The notes under the pieces are model-generated. The model made no database searches, was not told where the DNA came from, and saw only the letters and a list, made by a program, of their open reading frames with translations. A stretch of 64,000 bases of DNA, from NCBI RefSeq assembly GCF_007874125.1, contig NZ_CP040128.1, positions 992,001 to 1,056,000 on the forward strand. The letters are read 5' to 3'. Within the stretch, counting starts at the first letter, position 1. Each line of letters opens with the position of its first letter. The translations under genes and the position numbers were made by a program. Shown in pieces: positions 1 through 10,488 of the stretch. This DNA comes from Noviherbaspirillum sp. UKPF54. GTDB taxonomy: Bacteria > Pseudomonadota > Gammaproteobacteria > Burkholderiales > Burkholderiaceae_D.

Positions 1-347
1 TGGGATTACGATGCATGTCCGCTGCGCCCGCGCGTTTCATTGCGGATGTCCGCTCGCTCATGCCGGGCTGTAATGCAAACGTTGCGCCAGCAGGGAGCGC
101 CATCCGCTAGGGAGTTTTTCTGGCAGCAAGAACCTGTTTGCCTGCAATGACGCGCTTGCCCGTGGGCGCAGGAAAAGGTTTGAGCGTAACGGTGACCGTT
201 GGTGCCGTAATTTTTGCAGCGCCGCGCGAAGCTTGGGGAAATGTGATTAATCCAGGGAAAGAATCTGCCGCGAAAAATGGCATGGGCGGCGTACGGATTC
301 CGCAGCGGCGGCTGCCGCCACGAGGGCGGCAGCATCGGGGAGAGGGA
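1..347. other. No supported gene at left edge
   Basis: I see no convincing gene. Open frames exist on both strands, but their translations are Arg/Cys-rich and resemble no family I recognise. The stretch lies downstream of the leftward thyA-folA-DUF4337 group. It could hold that operon's 3' untranslated region, or the tail of a gene outside the window. Confidence 0.4.
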
Positions 348-926
348 TCAGAAATGCAGCCAGGCCAGCACGCCCAGGGCGATGCCGATGCCGGCCACGC
401 CGTACGAGGTGTACTCCAGCCACTTCTTGCGCGTGAGCAGCGTAATGGCCGCCAGAGAAATCGCGATCTGCTCGGCCGTCATGGCCTGCGCCCAGCGGTG
501 ATGCTGGTGCATCTGCTCGTCGGATTTGTGGCTCCACTCGGCAGATTCGGCTTCCAGCTTTTCGGCATCGGCCTTGATATCGTTTTTTTCCTTCTTGTAG
601 CGCTCGACTTCCGACTTGTATCTGTCGACGTCGACGCCGGGCAGGGTCATCGCCAGCTCGGCGAGATTCTGCTTGTTGGACTTGGCCTGGTAATAGTTCC
701 ACTGGTTCGAGGCGGCGGTTTTCTTGATCGCCGCCTCGTTCTTGTTCAGCGCGGCATTGTTTTGCGTGTCGCCCGCCATGTAGCCGAACAGTGCGCCGAC
801 GGTGGCGAGAATGGCCGTGGTGACGGCGATCTTGTTGGCAAAACCATCGCCGCCGTGTGCGCCATGCGCAGCATGCTCGACTTCATGGTCGTGCGGACCA
901 TGCACATGAAATCCGTGTCCGGACAT
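348..926 (-). CDS. DUF4337-family membrane protein
   Basis: A 192-residue protein that resembles the DUF4337 family of small bacterial membrane proteins of unknown function. A His-rich N-terminus (MSGHGFHVHGPHDHE) precedes a hydrophobic segment at about residues 30-50. A long charged helical stretch rich in Lys/Glu follows (about 85-130), then two closely spaced hydrophobic segments at the C-terminus. The start is set by an AGGAGA ribosome site just upstream. The gene begins 8 bases after the folA stop on the same strand, so it is probably the last gene of a thyA-folA operon. A link to folate metabolism is not implied. The His-rich head might bind metal, but that is inference. Confidence 0.8.
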   Translation of the reverse strand: MSGHGFHVHGPHDHEVEHAAHGAHGGDGFANKIAVTTAILATVGALFGYMAGDTQNNAALNKNEAAIKKTAASNQWNYYQAKSNKQNLAELAMTLPGVDVDRYKSEVERYKKEKNDIKADAEKLEAESAEWSHKSDEQMHQHHRWAQAMTAEQIAISLAAITLLTRKKWLEYTSYGVAGIGIALGVLAWLHF

Positions 927-934
927 CTTTTCTC

Positions 935-1417
935 CTAAACTCTTTGATAAGTGACGAACGCGTAATCGAATCCGTTCTGGTCCGAATGATGCCGCTCGCG
1001 CGCGACTTCCTGCCACTGCTGCGCATCGATGGCCGGGAAGAAGGCGTCGCAGTCGAAGGTCTTGCCGATCTCGGTGACGATCAGGCGGTCGGTGCGCGGC
1101 AGCGCCTCGGCGTAAATCTGCGCGCCGCCGATGATGCAGGCCGGCACATCGCCGACAAGCGCGACGGCGGCATCCAGCGAGGCTGCCGCTTCCACGCCTT
1201 CGTGGCGCCACTGCGGGTTGCGCGTGACGACGATGTTGCGCCGGTTCGGCAGGGGCCGTCCGATCGACTCGAAGGTCTTGCGGCCCATGATGACCGGATG
1301 GCCGAGCGTGGTGCGCTTGAAGTGCGCCAGGTCTTCCGGCAGGCGCCAGGGCAGGGTGTTGTTGATGCCGATGCCACGGTTTGCGTCGGTGGCCACGACG
1401 ATCGTCAGCTGCGCCAT
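935..1417 (-). CDS. folA: Dihydrofolate reductase
   Basis: This 160-residue cytosolic enzyme reduces dihydrofolate to tetrahydrofolate with NADPH. That regenerates the folate oxidised by thymidylate synthase, encoded next to it. Visible motifs are GIGINNTLPWRLPEDL (Trp24 and the acidic active-site residue Glu28), the cofactor-binding MGRKTFESIGRPLPNR, and IIGGAQIY near residue 100. Length matches bacterial chromosomal FolA (about 160). The ATG overlaps the thyA stop in a TAATG arrangement, which indicates translational coupling. Confidence 0.96.
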   Translation of the reverse strand: MAQLTIVVATDANRGIGINNTLPWRLPEDLAHFKRTTLGHPVIMGRKTFESIGRPLPNRRNIVVTRNPQWRHEGVEAAASLDAAVALVGDVPACIIGGAQIYAEALPRTDRLIVTEIGKTFDCDAFFPAIDAQQWQEVARERHHSDQNGFDYAFVTYQRV

Positions 1418-2211
1418 TACACCGCCACCGGCGCCTTGATGGCCGCGTGCGACTGGTAGCCGGCGACCTCGAAATCCTCGTACTTGTAGTCGAAGATCGA
1501 TGCCGGTTGGCGCTTGATGACCAGCTTCGGCAGTTCGAACGGCGCGCGCGAGAGCTGCTCGCGCACCTGGTCCATGTGGTTCGAATACAGGTGGCAGTCG
1601 CCGCCGGTCCAGATGAAGTCGCCCACCTCGAGTCCGGCCTGCTGCGCCATCATGTGCGTGAGCAGCGCGTAGGACGCGATGTTGAAAGGCACGCCGAGGA
1701 AGATGTCGGCGCTGCGCTGGTAGAGCTGGCAGGACAGCTTGCCGTCGGCGACGTAGAACTGGAAGAAGGCGTGGCAGGGCGGCAGCTTCATCTGCGGGAT
1801 GTCGGCCACGTTCCAGGCCGAGACGATCATGCGGCGCGAGTCCGGGTTGTTCCTGATCTGGTCCAGCACCTGCGCGATCTGGTCGATGTGCTGCCCGTCT
1901 GGCGTTGGCCAGGAGCGCCACTGGTAGCCGTAGATCGGCCCGAGGTTGCCCTCGGCATCGGCCCATTCGTCCCAGATCGAGACGCCGTTGTCTTTCAGGT
2001 AGCCGATGTTGGTCGAGCCGGCCAGGAACCAGATCAGCTCATGGATGATGGATTTCAGGTGCAGCTTCTTGGTGGTCACCAGCGGGAAGCCGTCCTGCAG
2101 ATTAAAGCGCATCTGGTAGCCGAACACGGAGCGCGTGCCGGTGCCGGTGCGATCGGTTTTTTCGGTGCCATGTTCGTAGACATGGCGCATGAAGTCGAGG
2201 TATTGGCGCAT
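1417..2211 (-). CDS. thyA: Thymidylate synthase
   Basis: A 264-residue enzyme that methylates dUMP to dTMP using methylene-tetrahydrofolate. Length and numbering agree with E. coli ThyA. The nucleophile Cys146 lies in [11 protein letters not shown], the phosphate-binding Arg pair in [14 protein letters not shown], and the folate-site sequence in YGYQWRSW. It is the first gene of a leftward thyA-folA-DUF4337 group. A TAAAAT hexamer about 30 bases upstream could be its -10 element, but no strong Shine-Dalgarno sequence is seen. Confidence 0.97.
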   Translation of the reverse strand: MRQYLDFMRHVYEHGTEKTDRTGTGTRSVFGYQMRFNLQDGFPLVTTKKLHLKSIIHELIWFLAGSTNIGYLKDNGVSIWDEWADAEGNLGPIYGYQWRSWPTPDGQHIDQIAQVLDQIRNNPDSRRMIVSAWNVADIPQMKLPPCHAFFQFYVADGKLSCQLYQRSADIFLGVPFNIASYALLTHMMAQQAGLEVGDFIWTGGDCHLYSNHMDQVREQLSRAPFELPKLVIKRQPASIFDYKYEDFEVAGYQSHAAIKAPVAV

Positions 2212-2288
2212 AGGGAGGTTTTCGAAAGATGCGCTATTTTACCGGAAGCCCTCGCGCTTTTCGGCCGGGGACAAGGGAGAGACGCGAG

Positions 2289-2795
2289 CTAGGAAGAACG
2301 TTTTTTCCCTGTCAACATCGCCTTCGGCAGGTTCTCGCGGTTCTTGATGCTGACGACGATGACGGAAGTAACATGAATCGCGACGCCGCCCAGCAGCACG
2401 TAGGCGCTCGTTTCGTGCAGCTCCTGCAACCATTCCTCGCCCCAGTAGGCGTCGAGGCCCATCATCCAGCCGGTGACGCCGAGCGCGGCGATCAACAGCC
2501 ACAGCAGCACCGCCATCGAGGCGCCCATCGGATTGATGCCGATGTAGCGCGGCGCCTGCCCCGCGATCGTCTGGCGCAGGTAGGTGACGATTTTCCTGAA
2601 TCCCGGCCACCAGCGGGAGAAACGGGCATAGCCGGGGGCGGTGAATCCCCAGGCCAGGCGCAGCGCGACCAATGCCGCGGCCAGGTAGCCGGCATAGCGG
2701 TGCCAGCGCCCCGTTTCGATGAAGAAGTTGGCAAGGACCAGTGCCGCCACGCTCCAGTGGACGAAGCGAACGACACGGTCCCAGACGTCGATCAT
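2289..2795 (-). CDS. Cytochrome b561 family protein
   Basis: A 168-residue inner-membrane protein of the cytochrome b561 / Ni-Fe-hydrogenase b-type cytochrome family. About four hydrophobic helices are visible (roughly residues 9-25, 33-50, 90-110 and 128-150). His residues that could ligate haem occur in VRFVHWSV, RWHRYAG, QELHETS and VAIHVTS. Such proteins move electrons between membrane quinones and a periplasmic or membrane partner. It follows the PepSY gene by 13 bases and probably shares its Fur-type promoter, suggesting an iron-linked redox role. The electron partner cannot be told from sequence. Confidence 0.88.
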   Translation of the reverse strand: MIDVWDRVVRFVHWSVAALVLANFFIETGRWHRYAGYLAAALVALRLAWGFTAPGYARFSRWWPGFRKIVTYLRQTIAGQAPRYIGINPMGASMAVLLWLLIAALGVTGWMMGLDAYWGEEWLQELHETSAYVLLGGVAIHVTSVIVVSIKNRENLPKAMLTGKKRSS

Positions 2796-2808
2796 GGCGA
2801 TGGCGGGC

Positions 2809-3075
2809 TTACTTTTCGATTTCCGACTTCACCACGTCCAGGGTCTTGGTGTCGAAATAGATTTCGACCTTCTTGCCTTCCTTGTTGTGGCCGTAGATTT
2901 CGTAGCAGTTGCCGTCGACCTTGAATTTCTTGATCTTGTAGCCTTCGGCTTCCAGCTTGGCACGGGCGTCGGATTCCTTCATCCATTCTTCCTTCGGATG
3001 CTTGGCGCATTTTGCGCTGGCGAAGGCGGTGCCGGAAAGAGCGAGCAACAGGGTGGAGACGACGATTTTGCGCAT
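2809..3075 (-). CDS. PepSY-domain periplasmic protein
   Basis: An 88-residue protein with a clear signal peptide (MRKIVVSTLLLALSGTAFAS, cut near residue 19). One PepSY-like domain follows, seen in SDARAKLEAEGYKIKKFKVD and NCYEIYGHNKEGKKVEIYFD. Small secreted PepSY proteins are thought to act as binding or inhibitory modules; in proteobacteria they often accompany b-type cytochromes or ferric reductases. It is first in a two-gene leftward unit with the cytochrome b561 gene, and a Fur-like operator lies about 50 bases upstream of its start. Confidence 0.85.
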   Translation of the reverse strand: MRKIVVSTLLLALSGTAFASAKCAKHPKEEWMKESDARAKLEAEGYKIKKFKVDGNCYEIYGHNKEGKKVEIYFDTKTLDVVKSEIEK

Positions 3076-3123
3076 GGTGTTTTCCTTGTTTAAAGAATAT
3101 GCCGAACGCCAATGTTAGCACGT

Positions 3124-3142
3124 GAAAACGAGAATCATTGTC
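3124..3142. promoter_or_regulatory. Fur box upstream of PepSY-cytochrome b561
   Basis: The 19-mer GAAAACGAGAATCATTGTC matches the Fur consensus GATAATGATAATCATTATC at 15 of 19 positions. It lies 49-67 bases upstream of the leftward PepSY start and downstream of the exporter gene, so the PepSY pair is the only plausible target. Its spacing suits repression of that promoter when iron is replete. Confidence 0.7.
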
Positions 3143-3180
3143 ATCTGGATCAAGCTTTTATCGCCGTTGCTTGGCCTCGC

Positions 3181-4980
3181 TTATGCCGCATCAGGCGAAA
3201 ATTGCAGCGCGGCGAGGCTGGCATACAGCCCGCCTTGCGCGGTCAGTTCCGCGTGGGTGCCGCTTTCGATGACCTGCCCGTGTTCCATGACAAGGATGCG
3301 GTCGGCGCGTTGCACGGTCGCCAGCCGGTGCGCGATCACCAGCGTGGTGCGCCCGGCCATGGCTGCCTGCAGTGCGCCCTGCACCAGCCGTTCCGATTCG
3401 GCGTCGAGCGCGCTGGTGGCTTCGTCGAGCAGCAGCAGCGGGGGATTTTTCAGCAATGCGCGCGCGATCGCGATGCGCTGGCGCTGGCCGCCGGACAGGC
3501 GCACCCCGCGCTCCCCCAGGAAGGACTGGTATCCCCGCGGCAGCTTTTCGATGAACTCGTGCGCGGCCGCCATTTTCGCGGCGGCGATCACTTCCTCGTC
3601 GCTGGCGCCGGCGCGGCCGTAGCGGATGTTTTCCAGCGCATTGGCCGAAAACACGACCGTATCCTGTGGCACCACGCCGATGGCCCCGCGCAGCGCATGC
3701 AGGTCGAGCCGGCGGATGTCGACGCCGTCGAGCATGATCCGGCCCTGCTGCGGGTCGTAGAAGCGCAGCAGCAGCTGGAACAGCGTGCTTTTGCCGGCGC
3801 CGGAAGGCCCGACCACGGCGACCGTCTCGCCGGGGCGGATGTCGAGCGAAAGGCGCGACAGCGCCGCCGTCTGCGGGCGCGAAGGATAGCGGAAGCCGAC
3901 GTCGCGCAGCGTCAGGGCTGCGCCGTTGGCTGCACGCGCGGGCAGCGGCTCGGGTTGCGCCGGCGACTGGATCGGAGAGCGCACCGCAAGCAGTTCCAGC
4001 AGGCGCTCGGCCGCGCCCGCGGCGCGCTGCGCGTCGCCGATGACTTCGGACAGCGCGCCGATCGCCCCGGCGACGATGGCGGCGTACAGGATGAACTGGC
4101 CGAGTTCGCCGCCGGTCATGCTGCCACGCACCACGGCATGCGCGCCCAGCCACAGCACGAACACGATCGCGCCGAACACCAGCAGGATGGCGATGACGGT
4201 CAGCGCGGCGCGCGCGCGGATGCGCAGTATCGCGGTCTCGAACGCGCGCTCGACCGATGAGCCAAAGCGCCGCGCTTCATCGCCTTCATGGGTGAAGGCC
4301 TGGACCGTAGGCATCGCGTTGAGGATTTCGCCCGCCAGCGCCGAGGCGTCTGCCACCCGGTCCTGTGAGGCGCGCGACAGCTTGCGCACGCGACGCCCGA
4401 ACACGACGATCGGCAGCACCACAGCCGCCAGGAGCACGATGATTACCGACGACAGCTTCACGCTGGTGACGAACAGCATGACGAGGCCGCCGGCGAACAG
4501 CAGCGCGTTGCGCAGCGCCATGGATACGCTGGTGCCGACCAGCGTCTGGATCAGCGTGGTATCCGTGGTCAGGCGCGACAGCACTTCGCCTGTCTGCGTG
4601 GTTTCGAAAAACTGCGGGCTTTGCGTGATGACATGCGAATAGACCGCGCCGCGCAGGTCGGCCGTGACGCGCTCGCCCAGCCAGGACACCATGTAGAAGC
4701 GGGCGGCGGTCGCAACGGCCAGCACGCAGGCCACGCCGAACAGCGCGATGAAGTACAGGTCGATGTGCGCGGCGCCCTTGGCTCCGGCCGCACCTACGCC
4801 GGCCGCACCGAAGCCGGCATCGATCATCTGCTTGAAGGCGTAGGGAATCGCCAGCGTGGCGGTGGCCGCCACGACCAGCGCGATGCCGGCCAGGACGAAC
4901 TGCTTCTTGTATGGCGTCAGGAAAGGCAGCAGCCCGCGCAGCGTGGCCAGCCGGCCCTTGGGTTGTTCTTTGGAGTTCAT
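3181..4980 (-). CDS. MsbA-like ABC exporter (fused TM and ATPase)
   Basis: A 599-residue half-transporter that would work as a homodimer in the inner membrane. Residues about 25-320 are the six-helix exporter domain. The ATPase shows Walker A GPSGAGKS (391-398), Q-loop VVPQD, signature LSGGQ (495-499), Walker B LLLLDE (515-520) and the H-loop in LVIAHRLAT. It belongs to the MsbA / multidrug exporter group; the substrate is unknown. Its ATG overlaps the preceding gene's stop by four bases (ATGA), making it the fourth gene of a coupled operon with an FtsX/LolD-type transporter and an AttH-like protein. It could instead be an independent drug or lipid exporter carried along by overlap. Confidence 0.9.
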   Translation of the reverse strand: MNSKEQPKGRLATLRGLLPFLTPYKKQFVLAGIALVVAATATLAIPYAFKQMIDAGFGAAGVGAAGAKGAAHIDLYFIALFGVACVLAVATAARFYMVSWLGERVTADLRGAVYSHVITQSPQFFETTQTGEVLSRLTTDTTLIQTLVGTSVSMALRNALLFAGGLVMLFVTSVKLSSVIIVLLAAVVLPIVVFGRRVRKLSRASQDRVADASALAGEILNAMPTVQAFTHEGDEARRFGSSVERAFETAILRIRARAALTVIAILLVFGAIVFVLWLGAHAVVRGSMTGGELGQFILYAAIVAGAIGALSEVIGDAQRAAGAAERLLELLAVRSPIQSPAQPEPLPARAANGAALTLRDVGFRYPSRPQTAALSRLSLDIRPGETVAVVGPSGAGKSTLFQLLLRFYDPQQGRIMLDGVDIRRLDLHALRGAIGVVPQDTVVFSANALENIRYGRAGASDEEVIAAAKMAAAHEFIEKLPRGYQSFLGERGVRLSGGQRQRIAIARALLKNPPLLLLDEATSALDAESERLVQGALQAAMAGRTTLVIAHRLATVQRADRILVMEHGQVIESGTHAELTAQGGLYASLAALQFSPDAA

Positions 4981-6071
4981 AGTTTCAGAGGTTTCACGTA
5001 GCCGGTCATCTCGAGATAGCCGCGCCCGGCGGGCTTGCCGTCGCGCGTGACGCTGACGGCGCCTTCCCAGTACACCGCGCCGGTGGATTGCCGCGAGTCG
5101 AGTTCCTGGTCGTCCTGCAGCGGCGCCAATTGCCAGGCGACGCCGCCGGTGTCGATGCGGGTCGCGACCGGATAGGCGGCATTGGTGCGCGGCGAGCGCC
5201 AGCTGCGTTGCGGCGAGAAGCGCACCTGATCCGCGCTGAAGCGCGTAACGCGCCCCGAGCTATCGCGCAGGGCGGCATGCGCCCAGAGTTTGCCGCCGTT
5301 CTTGCCGCGGATCTGGAACGCCATCAGCGCCGAGCCATCGTCCAGGTTGACGCCGACCCAATCCCAGCCGGCCGCGTCCGGATCGAGCAGCGTGCTCGAC
5401 CATTCATGGTCGAGCCAGGCGGTGCCGCTCACCGCGATAACCTTGCCGTTGCGCGTCACCGTGCCGCTGACCTGCAGTTGCGGCTGGCTGTAATAGTAGC
5501 TGGACTGCGCCGCCTGCGGGCCTTTGCGCGAATAGCCGCCGTCGCCTTGCGGCATGGGCGCCTGCTGCGGGGCCAGGGTCAGGGACAGCGAGAACTCGCG
5601 CGCGGCAACCGTGGCGCGGTAGCGTCCGTCCGGAGTGCGGGAGAGACGCCAGTCGTCCAGCTTGACATCGGTGTCAGCCTCCTTGGCGAAGGCGATGCCG
5701 AATCCTTCGCGCGCGCTGTCTTGGGCATGCAGCAATTTGCCGATGCGCGGATCGGACAAGGCGGCGTGCGCGATGATCAGCTGCGTGGGCGCGAAACGGC
5801 TCGGATTGGCGCGGCCGTGCCCGGTCGCGGAGCGGAAGAATGTCACCTGGAAGCCGATCGGTTGCCGGTCGGCGCCCTGCAGCCAGCCGGTGACGTACCA
5901 CCACTCGGTGCGAAACGACGGATGGGCGCCGAAGTCGCGCGGGAAGGCCAGCGCGCGCCCGGGCACGACGGGGGAAAAGTCGGGCGGCGCCGCGAACGAC
6001 AGCGCGGCGAGAGACAAGCAAAAAATCAGGCCGCCGAGCAGTGAATGCCTGAACCACGATGAAAGCCTCAT
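4977..6071 (-). CDS. AttH/CrtC-like secreted lipocalin-type protein
   Basis: A 364-residue protein with an N-terminal signal or anchor ([20 protein letters not shown], cleavage likely after SFA). The body resembles the AttH / CrtC (hydroxyneurosporene synthase-like) family. Motifs include FRTEWWYVTGWL near residue 55, SYYYSQPQLQVSG, GTAWLDHEWS and GWDWVGVNLDDGSALM, the last two containing the acidic and aromatic residues typical of the fold. Family members hydrate carotenoids or are uncharacterised envelope proteins next to FtsX transporters. No other carotenoid gene is visible, so a carotenoid role is unlikely. Its start overlaps the permease stop (TAATG) and its stop overlaps the exporter start. 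Confidence 0.85.
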   Translation of the reverse strand: MRLSSWFRHSLLGGLIFCLSLAALSFAAPPDFSPVVPGRALAFPRDFGAHPSFRTEWWYVTGWLQGADRQPIGFQVTFFRSATGHGRANPSRFAPTQLIIAHAALSDPRIGKLLHAQDSAREGFGIAFAKEADTDVKLDDWRLSRTPDGRYRATVAAREFSLSLTLAPQQAPMPQGDGGYSRKGPQAAQSSYYYSQPQLQVSGTVTRNGKVIAVSGTAWLDHEWSSTLLDPDAAGWDWVGVNLDDGSALMAFQIRGKNGGKLWAHAALRDSSGRVTRFSADQVRFSPQRSWRSPRTNAAYPVATRIDTGGVAWQLAPLQDDQELDSRQSTGAVYWEGAVSVTRDGKPAGRGYLEMTGYVKPLKL

Positions 6072-8616
6072 TACCAGTCCTCCCTGACCGCGCGCACGGC
6101 GTCGGCCGATACCGCGTAACGTCCTGCCACAAGGGCCGTCACCGCCGCCGCCGCCAGCAGCAGCGCCGCCACCGTGAGCAGCAACGTCCACGGCACGTGC
6201 AGCTGCATGGTCCAGTGAAAGGATTGCGGATTGACCACGTACACCAGGATCAGGCTGATCGCGCCGCCCAGGATGAAGCCGGACGCGATGCCCAGCAGCG
6301 TCAGCGCGCCGCCCTCGGCCGCCAGCATGGACAGGATCTGGCGCCGCGTTACGCCGACATGGCGCAGCATGCCGAACTCCCTGGCGCGGGCCAGTGTTTG
6401 CGCCGAAAACGTGGCCGCCACGCCGAACAGCCCGATCACGATCGCCACCAGTTCCAGCAGATAGGTCACCGCGAAGCTGCGGTCGAAAATCTTCAGGCTG
6501 ACGGCGCGGATTTCGCCGGGTTCCGCAAACTCCAGCGCGGCGCCGAACGGCAGGCGGCGCAGCGCCGCCTCGACCTGTTCCACGCCGGTGCCCGGGCGCA
6601 GCCACAGCGCCGCGTCGTTGACCTCGCTGTCGCCGGTCAAGGCGCGGTAGTCGGCCAGGCGCATCTGAATCGCGCCCGACTGCCGAGCGTAGTCGCGCCA
6701 GACGCCGGCGACGAGGACCTCGACCGTGCGGCCGGCGAGCGGCAGTTGCGCCGGCATGCCGACCCGGTAGCCGTACAAGTCGAGCATCGCCTCCGATACC
6801 CACACGGGAACGGCGTCGCGGGCAATGTGCGGGGCGGGCAGTGTCGTTCCGACGATCGGCAATGTCGCCTCCGGCCGGGCGGCGTCGATGGAGCGGGCGA
6901 TGAGCGTTACCGGCGGCCGCCCGGGATCCAGCGCGAGCTGGGTCGATCTCAGGAAAGCGGCGCGCGCCACGCCCGGCGTTGCCGCGATCGCGCTTTGCTC
7001 CTCCGGGCGCAAGGAGCCGGTCGCGCCGCCGCTGGCGGAGCGCACGTACAGATCGGCGGACAGCAGGTGCGACAGCCAGTCGTCGACGGAGACGCGGAAG
7101 CTGGCGACCATGATCGCCATCGCCACCATCAGGCTGAAGCTCGACAGCACGCCGCCCAGCGCGATCGATGCCTGGTTCGGCGCATTCGCCAGCCGCGCCA
7201 GCGCCAGGATCGGGACGGCGCCTGCCTGGCGCTTGCCGGCGGCGGCTGCTGCCCGCGAGAACAGGAGGGCGGCCGCGCGCGGCATCAGCGCAATGCCGCC
7301 GACCAGGAGCAGGGCGACCGCGAGGTAGCCGAACACCGGCAGCTCGAACACGGCGGGCGCCTGCGTCAGTGCGACGGCCAGCGCGATGCAAGCCAGGCCG
7401 GGCCAGGGCGAAGCCAGCCGCGACAGCGCGACATCCTCGCTGCCGGCCTTGAGCGCGGCGGCCGGCCTGGCGCGTGCCGCTTCCCACGCGGGGCTGGCGC
7501 ATCCGAGCAGGGCGACGCCGCTGCCGAGGATGAAGAACGCCAGGGCCGCGAGCGGCGAGAACTGCACGGCCGGCTGCACGCCGGGGAAGTAGCCGCCGCC
7601 CAGATCGCCGCCGAACAGACGCAATGCCGTCGCCGCCATCGCATAGCCCGCCGCCAGCCCCAGCAGCGAACCGGTCACGCCCAGCACCGCGCCTTCAGCC
7701 AGGATCTGCGCCAGCAGCTGGCGGCGCGTGAGGCCGAGCACGCGCAACAGCGCCAACTGGCTGCGGCGGCGGATGACCGACAAGGCCTGCGTCGAAAAAA
7801 CCAGGAAGGCGCCGGTAAACAGCGCCACCAGCGCCAGCACATTGAGGTTGACGCGATAGGCGCGCGACATGTTGGCGCTGCGCGTGTCCTGGTCCCGCGG
7901 TTCGCTGACCAGGCAGCAGCCGCCGAGTTCTCCGGCCAGCGCCTGCCTGAAGCGGGCGCGGTCGATGCCGGGGCTGAGTTTCAAGTCGATGCGCGACAGC
8001 TGCCCGATGCGGCCGAATCGCCATTGCGCCGCGCCGATGTCCATGACCGCGATGCGCTGGCCGGGCCGGGCCTGGGCAATGCCGCCGGCCACGCGCAACG
8101 GCACGATCGCGGTGCCGGACTGCAGCCGCAGGACGCCGCCTTGCCCGACCCGCAGCCACGCCATGGCGGCCGGAGACAGGAAGATCGTGTCGTCGGCGAG
8201 CGTGTCGAAAGGCCGGTCCGGCGCCGGCACGCCGATCAGGTCGGGCGCGATGCGGGCCGCTCGCAACGGGTCGATCCCGAGCAGCTTGAGCGCGCCTTCC
8301 CGGCCGGGTACGGTGGCATCCAGTTCCAGCACGGGATTGGCCAGCGCGACGCCGTCCTGCCGCGCCAGCCTCGGGTACAGCGCCTCATCGAAAAAGGCCT
8401 GCGCGCCGCGCACCTGCAGATCGGCTTGTCCTGACAGGCTCCTGGCGGCGGCAGAAAATTCATTGAAGGCGGCGGCATTGATCAGGTGGATCGCGAACCC
8501 GAGCGCCACGCCCAGCGCGATCGCCAGCATCGCGGCCAGCGCCCGGCCCGGATGCGCGCGCCATTCGCCCAGCATCAGCCAGCGGTTCAGTAGCAGGCGG
8601 GATGGCGCGGCGCCGG

Positions 8617-8620
<4 letters not shown>
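6071..8620 (-). CDS. FtsX-like ABC permease, large two-repeat type
   Basis: An 849-residue inner-membrane permease of the FtsX/MacB/LolC superfamily. A first helix lies near residues 27-47 and a large periplasmic domain follows. Membrane blocks appear around residues 265-400, with further hydrophobic segments to about 500, a second extracytoplasmic domain, and a C-terminal helix cluster ([20 protein letters not shown] to the end). This is the duplicated FtsX layout. Such permeases use ATP to drive lipids, lipoproteins or other envelope molecules outward instead of carrying them through a channel. It pairs with the downstream-coordinate ATPase, whose stop overlaps its ATG by four bases. The substrate is unknown. 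Confidence 0.9.
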
Positions 8621-9282
<662 letters not shown>

Positions 9283-9501
9283 CGGGGATCGGTGCGCCGG
9301 TTCCGCTGGCGGAGGGCAAGTGTTTAAGGAAAGGAAACGGCTTGTTCTTGCAAGGCGGGAAAGACGAATACGACATAAGCATATGTGCGCTTGTGCAGCG
9401 TCAATGGTCCTGCTTGTTGATTCAATATGATAACCAAAATCCCAACCCTCGATTGCTCGTCGGCGTATCTGGCTGTCGAGCAACGCGACACACCTGATTC
9501 C

Positions 9502-10479
9502 ATGCCTCCATCACCGAACCCTGACGCGTCGCGGGACTTCATCCAGATTTATCGCAGCGACCCGCAAGCCGTTCACGCCGAGCTCCATGCAGGCTTGCTC
9601 GCTGAGCAACCTGCCGTTTCACCGAAGTACTTGTACGACGCGCTCGGCTCCAAGCTATTCGAAGCGATTTGCGAATTGCCTGAATACTATCCGACGCGCA
9701 CCGAGGCGGCGATCGTCGAGTGCCATCTTGCCGACATCGCCCGCGCGGCGGGGCAGGGCGTGACGCTGATCGACTTGGGCGCCGGCAACTGCGCGAAGGC
9801 GGCGCGGCTGTTCCCGGCATTGCGGCCCGTACAATATGTGCCGGTCGATATCTCTGTTGATTTCCTGCGCGATGCGGTTTGTCGGTTACGGCAACAGTCG
9901 CCGCATATTAGGATGATTGGCGTCGGCATGGATTTTTCAGCTTCGCTGGAATTGCCCGATGCGGTCGGGCAAGAGCGACGCCTGTTTTTTTATCCCGGTT
10001 CATCGATCGGCAATTTTCCGCCGGAGCAGGCGGCCGCGCTATTGCGCAGGGTGCGCGAAGCCTGCGGGCCTGACGGCGGCCTGCTGATCGGCGTCGACCT
10101 GCTCAAGGACCGGCAGACGCTCGACGCCGCCTATGACGACGCACTCGGCGTGACCGCCTCGTTCAATCTCAACCTGCTGCTTCATCTGAACCGCCTGATC
10201 GGCGCGGATTTCGACCTGCGCAACTGGCGCCACCGCGGCTGTTTCAATGAAGCCCACGGCCGCATCGAAATGCATCTGGAGGCGCGGCGCGAAACGCGCG
10301 TCAGCTGGCGCGGCGGCGCGCGCCGCTTCCTGGCGGGGGAACGGATTCACACCGAGAGCAGCTACAAGTACGCCCGTCACGATTTTCTGCAACTGCTGGA
10401 GCGCTCGGGCTTTGGGCGGATACAGACCTGGACCGACGAGCGCGGCTGGTTCATGGTGTGTCATGCGCGGGTGCGGTAG
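9502..10479 (+). CDS. egtD: L-histidine N-alpha-methyltransferase EgtD
   Basis: The enzyme trimethylates histidine to hercynine with three SAM molecules, the first step of ergothioneine synthesis. Family features are SPKYLYDALGSKLFEAI, LPEYYPTRTEAAI, SAM motif LIDLGAGNCAKA, FFYPGSSIGNFPP and LNRLIGADFDL. From this ATG the protein has 325 residues, close to mycobacterial EgtD (about 320). An earlier in-frame ATG at 9427 would add 25 residues unlike the family; neither start has a clear ribosome site. egtB follows 9 bases after the stop on the same strand. I do not see egtA, egtC or egtE. Confidence 0.93.
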   Translation: MPPSPNPDASRDFIQIYRSDPQAVHAELHAGLLAEQPAVSPKYLYDALGSKLFEAICELPEYYPTRTEAAIVECHLADIARAAGQGVTLIDLGAGNCAKAARLFPALRPVQYVPVDISVDFLRDAVCRLRQQSPHIRMIGVGMDFSASLELPDAVGQERRLFFYPGSSIGNFPPEQAAALLRRVREACGPDGGLLIGVDLLKDRQTLDAAYDDALGVTASFNLNLLLHLNRLIGADFDLRNWRHRGCFNEAHGRIEMHLEARRETRVSWRGGARRFLAGERIHTESSYKYARHDFLQLLERSGFGRIQTWTDERGWFMVCHARVR

Positions 10480-10488
10480 GAGGGCGCG

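Noticed and set aside
4977..6071. Carotenoid 1,2-hydratase (CrtC) function for the AttH-like protein
   Set aside because: Fold similarity only; no carotenoid gene in the window and the neighbours are envelope transporters.
6059..8434. Very long open frame (791 codons) antisense to the FtsX-like gene
   Set aside because: Translation is Arg/Gln/Ala/His-rich with no domain, as expected from the complement of a GC-rich gene; the sense frame has clear membrane topology and overlaps neighbours in operon style.
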